The translations under genes and the position numbers were made by a program. DNA of 19,637 bases, taken from NCBI GenBank assembly GCA_041624375.1, contig JBFJVD010000024.1:1-19637 (forward strand). The letters are read 5' to 3'. This document shows, piece by piece, positions 14,223-19,637 of the stretch. Under the pieces are notes generated by a model. That model did no database searches, was not told the DNA's origin, and saw only the letters and a program-made list of their open reading frames with translations. The stretch comes from JBFJVD01 sp041624375 (GTDB lineage Bacteria > Chloroflexota > Anaerolineae > Anaerolineales > E44-bin32). Numbering within the stretch: position 1 is the stretch's first letter; each line of letters begins with the position of its first letter.

Positions 14223-15857
14223 CTATGGCCGGGAGAGATCCGTGATCCGGCCTTCGATCGTCGGGGTGATCGTACCGAGCCCCTCGATGTACTCGAGAAC
14301 CACGTCCGCCATCACCTCACGCGTCGTGCCCTGTCCGTCGACGAGCATCGTATAGCCGTCGCCGCCGGCGTTAACGAAATCGTTGGTGGCAAAGCTGTAG
14401 ACCGTGCCATCCGGCAGGATCGGCGTGCCGTCATTCAGCGTCACCGAAATGACCCGCGCTCCAACGGGGAGCGCCGAATCATAGACGAAACTGAAACCGG
14501 AGATCTGGCCGAAGCGGCCGTTTGCCCCCGGAATGATCGCCACGCTGTGCTCAAGCACCGCGTAGAGCTGCGCGCCGGTCACATTGCGGGTGACCACCGA
14601 ATTGCCGAATGGGAGCACCGTAAAGACATCCCCCACCACGAGGTCGTAGGGTGGCCCGGGCGCGTAGCCTGGGGTCGTCCGGCGCAGGGTCAAATCGGCC
14701 GGCAGATAGCTCGATGGGAACGGCGATCGGATGCCACCACCGTTGGTGAAGCCCAACTGCGTGCCATAGCGCAGACGCATCGCGTCGGTGATCAGGTTGC
14801 CGATCGCCACCTCACCGAGGCGCTCGATGTTGCCGCCACGTGGGAAGAGGTCCGTGGCCACCCCAATCACCCCGTCGAAGACGGCCGCCAGGGCTGTGCG
14901 GTAGGGAGCGAGCAAGGCCACGATGGCCGGGTCTGGCGTGACGGCACTGCTGAAGGGCGTGACGAATTCAGCGCTGCGGGCATCGACGCGCCCGTTGCGC
15001 GGATCGACGGAGAGGATAATCCGTGCGTAGGTCAGGCCCTTGCTGCGGTTCTCGACCACCAGCGCGTTGTTGTGGATGCCCGAGTACTGGACGTCGGTGT
15101 GATCGCCCAGGATCAGGTCGAAGCCGCCGATATTGTTGGCCAGGTCAATGAGCGGGCCGAACGCCTCGCCCGTGACCGGATCAAACCCGGTAACGCCCAT
15201 GTGCGTCAGCAGGATGAAGACCTTGGCCCCCGCCCGTCGGGCCTGGGCGCGCGCCTGGTTGGCGGCCGGGATGGGATCGGTGACCTCGATCGTGCCGAAA
15301 TTGCCGGGGAAGACCAGCGTCGGCGCCTCTGGATTGGTGATACCGATCACGGCCACTTTCACGCCGCCGACCTCGAAGATCTCGAACGGCTTGACCCCGG
15401 TGAGGTTGTCATTGACGTTCCGCAGGTTAGCGGAGACGTACTGAAAATCGGCCAGGTCGATCATCTGCTGCAGGTGGGCAATCCCACGATCGAAGTTGTG
15501 GTTGCCGAAGGTGTCGGCGTCGAACCCCATCAGGTTCATGGCCTCCACCGCCGGCCTCTCCTCGAAGAAGTTCGATAGCGGGGGTGAGGCGCCATAGGCG
15601 TCGCCGGCGGTCAGCGTGAGCGTATTGGGATTGATCGCGCGATCCATCTGGAAGTAGGCGGAGAGTTCAGCCGCGCCACCAACATTGCCGACGCCGAACA
15701 CTGACAGCGGATCCAACTGCGCATGCCAGTCCGATACGGAAAGGATCTGTAGATCCACCGTCGGACGCGGCGCTGCCGCTGCCGAGGCCGCTGGCGCCAG
15801 CGTAAAGGCCAGCAGCAACAGCCACGTAAGCATGAGGCGAAGGGAGGGAAGCTTCAT
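14223..15857 (-). CDS. Secreted 5'-nucleotidase-family metallophosphoesterase
   Basis: This 544-residue protein has a signal peptide (about 1-28) and the two domains of UshA-like 5'-nucleotidases. The N-terminal metallophosphoesterase domain shows Asp43 and His45 (DWHAQLD), GD at 85-86, FGNHNFDRG with Asn119/His120, THMG with His219 and GDHTD around His253. The C-terminal domain has NGGGIRS at 372-378, VFTVLPFGNS near 411-420 and ATNDFVNAGGDGY at 490-502, carrying the likely base-stacking phenylalanines. The usual LHG and GHTH forms are altered to WHA and GDHTD, but metal ligands seem present. It probably removes phosphate from extracellular nucleotides or related esters outside the cell. The frame extends upstream to 15971, but the ATG at 15857 begins a proper signal peptide and has GAGGAG (complement of 15866-15871) eight bases upstream. 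Confidence 0.92.
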   Translation of the reverse strand: MKLPSLRLMLTWLLLLAFTLAPAASAAAAPRPTVDLQILSVSDWHAQLDPLSVFGVGNVGGAAELSAYFQMDRAINPNTLTLTAGDAYGASPPLSNFFEERPAVEAMNLMGFDADTFGNHNFDRGIAHLQQMIDLADFQYVSANLRNVNDNLTGVKPFEIFEVGGVKVAVIGITNPEAPTLVFPGNFGTIEVTDPIPAANQARAQARRAGAKVFILLTHMGVTGFDPVTGEAFGPLIDLANNIGGFDLILGDHTDVQYSGIHNNALVVENRSKGLTYARIILSVDPRNGRVDARSAEFVTPFSSAVTPDPAIVALLAPYRTALAAVFDGVIGVATDLFPRGGNIERLGEVAIGNLITDAMRLRYGTQLGFTNGGGIRSPFPSSYLPADLTLRRTTPGYAPGPPYDLVVGDVFTVLPFGNSVVTRNVTGAQLYAVLEHSVAIIPGANGRFGQISGFSFVYDSALPVGARVISVTLNDGTPILPDGTVYSFATNDFVNAGGDGYTMLVDGQGTTREVMADVVLEYIEGLGTITPTIEGRITDLSRP

Positions 15858-15990
15858 CGGTTTGTCTCCTCGGGGGCTCTTCCCGCGCGACTGGCCGAAA
15901 CGCGAATCTGACAAGCTTGCACCAAGCGTGCACGCGTTGCGCTGCGTTCTTCGGTTGGAGGGAACGCCCATATCTCAGGGAATTCCAGAC

Positions 15991-16018
15991 AGTCTAACAT
16001 CCCAGGCATTGAAGTCAA
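15991..16018 (-). promoter_or_regulatory. Promoter of the 5'-nucleotidase gene (TTGACT-16-TAGACT)
   Basis: On the minus strand TTGACT (16018-16013) is followed after 16 bases by TAGACT (15996-15991), the latter preceded by TGT to make an extended -10. Transcription would start near 15984, giving a leader of about 127 bases. This is the best two-box match in the window. Confidence 0.65.
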
Positions 16019-16067
16019 TCTGCACAAACCTGACTCTCAACCCACGGAATGCCTACGCAAAGTGCGT

Positions 16068-16073
16068 TAGACT
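16068..16073 (+). promoter_or_regulatory. Possible -10 box for a leaderless propeller-protein message
   Basis: TAGACT at 16068-16073 lies seven bases before the ATG at 16081, so the transcript would begin at or next to the start codon. No ribosome binding site is visible upstream of that ATG, which fits leaderless translation. There is no -35 match, so the call is tentative. Confidence 0.4.
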
Positions 16074-16080
16074 TACTGCC

Positions 16081-17130
16081 ATGGAAATCCCACGCTGGCT
16101 CCTGCCGGCGATCGGCGCCGGCATCGCCCTGCTCAGCCTGATCCTCTGCGGCCTGATCGCCTCCCGTTTGCTGCTCGCGCCACCGGCTGTCGAGGATCCA
16201 CAGCTCCCATCGACGGTCGCCGTCACGCCGACCCAATCAGCGCAGGACTCCGTCGCCGCCACCTTGGCCGCACTCACCGCGCAGGCTCCCACCGCGCCGC
16301 CCTCGCCGACCCCGCTCCCGCAGCCGGCCGGCCAGATCGTCTACACCTGCCAGTTGTCCGGCCAATCGGATCTCAACCAGCTCTGCCTGATGAACGCGGA
16401 TGGCAGCGGGTACCGGCGCCTGACGACCGCAGAGGGCGCCGACCATCTGTATCCGACCTTCGCTCCCGATGGTTCGTCCATCCTCTACGCCTCCAACGTC
16501 ACCGGGGACTACGACTTGTATGCCCTGAATTTGGCCGGCGGACCCGCCGAACGCCTTACGACGTTCGGCGACGCGTACGCCCCTGCCGTTTCGCCCGACG
16601 GGGGACAGATCGTCTTCACCCGCGCCGACGGTGAATCCAGCAGCCTCTGGCTCATGAACCGCGACGGCTCAAACGCGCGTTTCCTGGTCGGCCAGGCCTG
16701 GGACGCGGCCTGGTCGCCGGATGGAACCCAGATCCTGCATGCTTCCGACCGAACAGGTGAGATCCAGCTCTTCATTCTCACCCTGGCCGACCTTACGCTG
16801 CGCCAGGTGACCGACCAACCGGGCCTGCGCGGCCGGAACGACTGGTCGCCGGATGGGCAGACACTGGCCACCTACATTGGCGAGCCCTGGGACCGCGAAA
16901 TCTGGCTCTTCGATGTCAGCGGCGGGCCCGGCCGCCAAATCACCAACGGCGGGAACAACCTTGCACCCGGCTATTCGCCGGACGGGAATTGGCTCGTCAT
17001 CACGGCGTATTACGATCTCTACCGCGACGACAATGGCTGCGAAATCTACCTCATCCGCCCCGACGGCAGCGATCTGCGCCGCCTGACAGAGAACGACTAC
17101 TGCGACTGGCAGCCATACTGGAGCCCATGA
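16081..17130 (+). CDS. Membrane-anchored TolB-like beta-propeller protein
   Basis: This 349-residue protein has one N-terminal membrane helix (about 8-32), a Thr/Ala/Pro linker (about 35-84) and a beta-propeller (84-349). Repeats are marked by APDG or SPDG at 128-131, 171-174, 212-215, 256-259 and 299-302, and by a final YWSP at the very end. The chain stops exactly where the next strand of the repeat would begin, and the first strand after the linker (GQIVYTC) supplies that piece, so the ring closes as a six-bladed propeller with a 'velcro' blade. Four cysteines (90, 102, 320, 341) near the closure could form disulfides, fitting an extracytoplasmic location. Role unknown; such proteins commonly bind proteins or glycans. 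It is not the Tol-Pal TolB itself. Open frame exists upstream, but ATG 16081 starts the signal-anchor. Confidence 0.85.
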   Translation: MEIPRWLLPAIGAGIALLSLILCGLIASRLLLAPPAVEDPQLPSTVAVTPTQSAQDSVAATLAALTAQAPTAPPSPTPLPQPAGQIVYTCQLSGQSDLNQLCLMNADGSGYRRLTTAEGADHLYPTFAPDGSSILYASNVTGDYDLYALNLAGGPAERLTTFGDAYAPAVSPDGGQIVFTRADGESSSLWLMNRDGSNARFLVGQAWDAAWSPDGTQILHASDRTGEIQLFILTLADLTLRQVTDQPGLRGRNDWSPDGQTLATYIGEPWDREIWLFDVSGGPGRQITNGGNNLAPGYSPDGNWLVITAYYDLYRDDNGCEIYLIRPDGSDLRRLTENDYCDWQPYWSP

Positions 17131-17152
17131 ACGCAGCCCAACCCCCGTCACA

Positions 17153-17181
17153 TTGCCCCGCACTTACGCCTGTGCTAGAGT
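17153..17181 (+). promoter_or_regulatory. Promoter of the zinc-ribbon gene (TTGCCC-17-TAGAGT)
   Basis: TTGCCC at 17153-17158 and TAGAGT at 17176-17181 are 17 bases apart, and TGC precedes the -10 to make it extended. The start would be near 17188, about 33 bases before the ATG at 17221. Confidence 0.6.
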
Positions 17182-17220
17182 CAACATGGGTACGGAGAAA
17201 ATCTTCAGGGCAAGCAGTCC

Positions 17221-18807
17221 ATGTCGCCAGCACCTAAAGCGAACCTCAGTGATATCGATTTCATCGACGTGAGCTGCGCCATTTGCGGCGCCGAACTGCT
17301 CATCGTCGTCCACCTCGAGGAGCTTCCCGACTACGTTCGCTGCCGCAACTGCAATTCGGCCTTCGTCGTGGAAGAAGGCGGCGAGCGCGTGCTTTATGGT
17401 CAGATCCCGGAGGAATACCCGCAAACCCGAGGCTTCGCCCTGCGCCAGTGGGCGTGGCCGGAAGCCATCGCCCGCTGGGCTGTGAAGGAACGTCCGACAG
17501 AAGCCGAATCGATCGAGCGCCAGGCAGAGGGGCCCCTTGAGGCCGGTCCATCGGCCGAGGACGACGGCGCCGCCCCCCCGGCAGACGACGTCGCCTCCGG
17601 GGGAGAAGCTGCGCATGTGGATATGGCTCCCACCACGGAGCCCGACGGCAAAGCAACGCTCGCCGCAGACGGCGAATCACCCAGCCAGGAAGCGGAAGAG
17701 CCGGACGCCTCCGCCGAAGGCCCACCCAACGTCGAGGTCGATATCGAAGGGCTGTTTGAGGACGTCCTCGCCGAGGCGGAGGCTGCCAGGGAAAGTTTGG
17801 CCGCCAGTCGAGAACCTGCGGCAGCGCCCGAAGACGTGGAGGTCGACGACCCGCAACCACAGCGCGTTCGGCCCTTCGCCCAGGAGTATGAAGATCAGCT
17901 CCTCGAAGATACGGAGGAAGAGGAAGAGGCTGAACCTGTCCAGCCCGAGGAGAGCCCTGAGCGTGCGGTCGACGAGCCGGAGGTCGAAGCAGCCGCAGAC
18001 AGCGAAGCCAAACCGGGCCAGTCGATCGATGATCTGGTCGCCGAGGTTTCTGCCCGAGCCGAGGCAAATTCCACGGCGAGGGCGCCTGCCCCGGAGCAGA
18101 CTGTTGAGGCACCGCCGGAAGAGATCGAGGACTCCGCTGCGGAAGTCGACGAGGCTGAGCCGATCCTTGAGACGGAAGGTTTCGAGCCCGCCGCAGGCAC
18201 ACGCTATCGGGTGCTCATCGAAGGCGCCCTTGTCGTCTTTCCGGATGAACTCTGTGCGCACACGGCCGCGCCCGAGGTCAAAGGCCGGCTGGCCATTCCT
18301 GGCTCGGTTCCGACCGAGGACGAAAACGGGGGACGGACGTGGACGACCTTTCAGGTCCCTTTGAGCGGCGCCAGCCTACGCCGCGCCGCGGCGCGCAGCG
18401 AAGAGGAAGGCCAGGCGCGGCTCACTGCACACCTGTTGGCCGGTCTGGTGGCGCTCGTCCTTGTTGTGAGCGCCGTGGTCTCAGGCCTGGTCAATTTTCA
18501 GGAGAGCCTCATCGCCGACCTGGCGATCGTCGCCATCCTCGGCGTGATTGGTTACGCGCTGTCCGTGCTGGTGCTGCTCAACCGGGCAGGCCAGCTGCCG
18601 TCGCCCCCCGACGCGGCCTACGTGCAATCGACGCTGCTTGTGCTCAACGACGCCGGCGAAGGCCGGACGGCGTTCGAGTTCCGCAACCGGATCTATGCCG
18701 AGCGCTTCGTGGAGGCCAACCGCGGCCGAATCATCGGGGGCATCTCGCAGGTCGGCGACCGGTTCCGCCTGAGCACGTCGCCGGCAGACGAAGAACCGGA
18801 CGAATAG
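17221..18807 (+). CDS. Zinc-ribbon membrane protein with long acidic linker
   Basis: This 528-residue protein starts with a zinc ribbon (Cys19, Cys22, Cys41, Cys44). Residues 95-320 form a very acidic, Pro/Ala/Glu-rich, probably disordered linker. A small domain follows (about 326-385) with VVFPDELCAHTAAP and TTFQVPLSGASLRR. Then come two membrane helices (about 403-424 and 431-453) and a C-terminal domain (455-520) with TAFEFRNRIYAERFVEANRG. The last three parts resemble a widespread unnamed family where a Cys-rich 'CxxCGxP ... VPLC' motif precedes two helices and a 'F.N..YA..F...N' tail; here most of those cysteines are replaced. That comparison is from memory. It was probably an ancestral metal site, now lost. 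It is followed 37 bases later by another zinc-ribbon gene. Function unknown. Confidence 0.78.
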   Translation: MSPAPKANLSDIDFIDVSCAICGAELLIVVHLEELPDYVRCRNCNSAFVVEEGGERVLYGQIPEEYPQTRGFALRQWAWPEAIARWAVKERPTEAESIERQAEGPLEAGPSAEDDGAAPPADDVASGGEAAHVDMAPTTEPDGKATLAADGESPSQEAEEPDASAEGPPNVEVDIEGLFEDVLAEAEAARESLAASREPAAAPEDVEVDDPQPQRVRPFAQEYEDQLLEDTEEEEEAEPVQPEESPERAVDEPEVEAAADSEAKPGQSIDDLVAEVSARAEANSTARAPAPEQTVEAPPEEIEDSAAEVDEAEPILETEGFEPAAGTRYRVLIEGALVVFPDELCAHTAAPEVKGRLAIPGSVPTEDENGGRTWTTFQVPLSGASLRRAAARSEEEGQARLTAHLLAGLVALVLVVSAVVSGLVNFQESLIADLAIVAILGVIGYALSVLVLLNRAGQLPSPPDAAYVQSTLLVLNDAGEGRTAFEFRNRIYAERFVEANRGRIIGGISQVGDRFRLSTSPADEEPDE

Positions 18808-18844
18808 GCACGCCACCTGTTCAAGCTATCTGTGAGAGCCTGAT

Positions 18845-19501
18845 TTGAGTGAGCTGATCGACGGTACCGATCACGAATCCCCGGCCAAGCCCACGGCGCA
18901 GGAGCCTTCCTGCCCAACATGCGGCAGCGTGATGATCCGTCTCCCGCGCCTGGATGGCGATGGCGTCGAACTGCTCTGCCCCCGGCAGCACGATGCGCAG
19001 GACACACTGCTTGCATTTGAAAGAGAGCTGGCCGAGCTCTGGGGGACGGCGCCAAAATCGGCGGCGCGCTTCCGATCGCTGGTCGAACAGGCCAACTCCG
19101 CTGAACCACTCCCGGAGGCTTTGCTGGACCAGCTGCCAGACAGAGCCCGCCAATTGTTTGAAGCTCGTCAATTGCACGGCGAGAAGCAGACGGCCCCACT
19201 TCCCGATCCGCCCGCGTCACCCGAGGATTCTCCGGAGCCTCCCCCGGAGGCGGCCCCCGTCGGCGAAGTGCCTGCGCAAGCCGCCAAACCGCCGGTTCGG
19301 CCTCGCTCCTCAAAGCCCACACTCCCCGATCAGATCACGCAGGAAGACATTGCTTTGCTGGCCACCGAGCTCGAGCCGGGCGCCATGGCGGATAAAGAAC
19401 GCCGTCTCTGTTCGAATTGCGAGGCAGTCATCGCCCGCAACCGTGTGCGCTGTCCATGGTGCGGCGAGATTCTGCCGCCGCTGCCGGACTGGGTCGACTA
19501 G
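18845..19501 (+). CDS. Protein with two zinc ribbons at its ends
   Basis: This 218-residue cytoplasmic protein has an N-terminal ribbon (CPTC at 23-26, then Cys45 with His49 nearby as possible fourth ligand), a helical stretch (about 50-110), a Pro-rich linker (116-160) and a C-terminal ribbon of CSNC at 189-192 and CPWC at 203-206. The N-terminal ribbon argues for the early TTG start at 18845, since the next in-frame start candidates would cut into it. The ribosome binding site (GAGAG at 18833-18837) is weak. It begins 37 bases after the previous zinc-ribbon gene and is probably in the same unit. Function is unknown; paired ribbons commonly bind nucleic acid or proteins. Confidence 0.75.
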   Translation: MSELIDGTDHESPAKPTAQEPSCPTCGSVMIRLPRLDGDGVELLCPRQHDAQDTLLAFERELAELWGTAPKSAARFRSLVEQANSAEPLPEALLDQLPDRARQLFEARQLHGEKQTAPLPDPPASPEDSPEPPPEAAPVGEVPAQAAKPPVRPRSSKPTLPDQITQEDIALLATELEPGAMADKERRLCSNCEAVIARNRVRCPWCGEILPPLPDWVD

Positions 19502-19554
19502 CCCCCGCCCCTCAGCGTTTTCTCCTCGCCCGAAACGACTCCCCCAAAGCCGAA

Positions 19555-19563
19555 TGTTATAAT
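19555..19563 (+). promoter_or_regulatory. Extended -10 promoter (TGT-TATAAT) for the last gene
   Basis: A perfect extended -10 element lies at 19555-19563. Transcription would start near 19570, leaving a leader of about 34 bases to the ATG at 19604. No -35 match is seen. Confidence 0.6.
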
Positions 19564-19603
19564 TCAAGTTTGGCATCTCACCCATTTCTCGCAGGCTGAC
19601 GGC

Positions 19604-19637
19604 ATGGCAAAAGACAAGATCGTGGTGACCGGTGCTC
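19604..19637 (+). CDS. Start of a probable Rossmann-fold protein (cut by window end)
   Basis: The ATG at 19604 opens MAKDKIVVTGA, running off the window. GCAGG at 19591-19595 lies eight bases upstream and a perfect extended -10 precedes it, so this is a real gene start. The IVVTGA pattern is typical of the first strand and glycine turn of NAD(P)-binding short-chain dehydrogenases or sugar epimerases, but eleven residues are too few to name it. Confidence 0.7.
   Translation, partial: MAKDKIVVTGA

Noticed and set aside
14121..15578. 485-codon open frame on the plus strand opposite the nucleotidase gene
   Set aside because: It has no recognisable motif, whereas the opposite strand encodes a clear two-domain nucleotidase with signal peptide and ribosome binding site.
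15858..15971. Upstream extension of the nucleotidase reading frame
   Set aside because: It would put 38 polar residues before a proper signal peptide, and the strong ribosome binding site is placed for the ATG at 15857.

Overview
This is a high-GC, gene-dense bacterial segment. The likely source is a member of the Chloroflexota, Anaerolineae-like. That placement is inferred from four things: several lipoproteins with Pro/Thr/Ser-rich linkers after the lipid cysteine, a one-chain FHA-ABC-2 transporter, Streptomyces/Chloroflexota-style PspA proteins, and zinc-ribbon proteins with long acidic linkers. No rRNA, tRNA, CRISPR array, insertion sequence or phage gene is visible, so this is chromosomal housekeeping/envelope territory rather than a mobile island.

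Layout. 1-3700 is a plus-strand run: the possible tail of an unknown gene, a DUF1801 (YdhG-like) protein, an uncharacterised four-helix membrane protein, two small lipoproteins, and a metallo-beta-lactamase-fold protein with an N-terminal zinc ribbon. It faces, convergently, a 780-residue SLC13/DASS-type permease (3899-6241, minus) that carries four RCK_C domains. A 666-bp gene-free stretch follows. Then comes a plus-strand four-gene cluster (6908-9770): PspA, membrane protein, paralogous membrane protein, paralogous PspA. Next, on the minus strand, a 1080-residue protein with three FHA domains, an ABC ATPase and an ABC-2 permease (10796-14038) overlaps by 11 bp with a downstream lipoprotein (9790-10806). 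A secreted 5'-nucleotidase-family phosphoesterase (14223-15857, minus) is divergent from a membrane-anchored TolB-like beta-propeller (16081-17130, plus). Two zinc-ribbon proteins follow (17221-18807 and 18845-19501), and the window ends in the first 11 codons of a probable nucleotide-binding (Rossmann) protein.

How the genes may work together. The unifying theme is the cell envelope. The strongest candidate for an undescribed system is the transporter/lipoprotein pair. The large extracytoplasmic loop of the FHA-ABC permease has a Pro-rich stalk followed by a Tyr/Gln/Glu-rich coiled-coil, and the adjacent lipoprotein has the same Pro-rich-then-coiled-coil layout. This suggests a phospho-regulated transporter with an outside lipoprotein partner. 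The second candidate is the symmetric PspA-M-M'-PspA' cluster. Its two six-helix proteins look to me like the membrane sensor part of histidine kinases without a kinase, and could be dedicated membrane partners for two PspA scaffolds.

Regulation. An extended -10 motif of the form TGn-TAnAnT recurs upstream of four genes (near 1499, 15999 on the minus strand, 17173 and 19555). Two of these also have good -35 boxes. This looks like the local housekeeping promoter type. All functional statements rest on reading the sequence and general family knowledge; no database search was possible.
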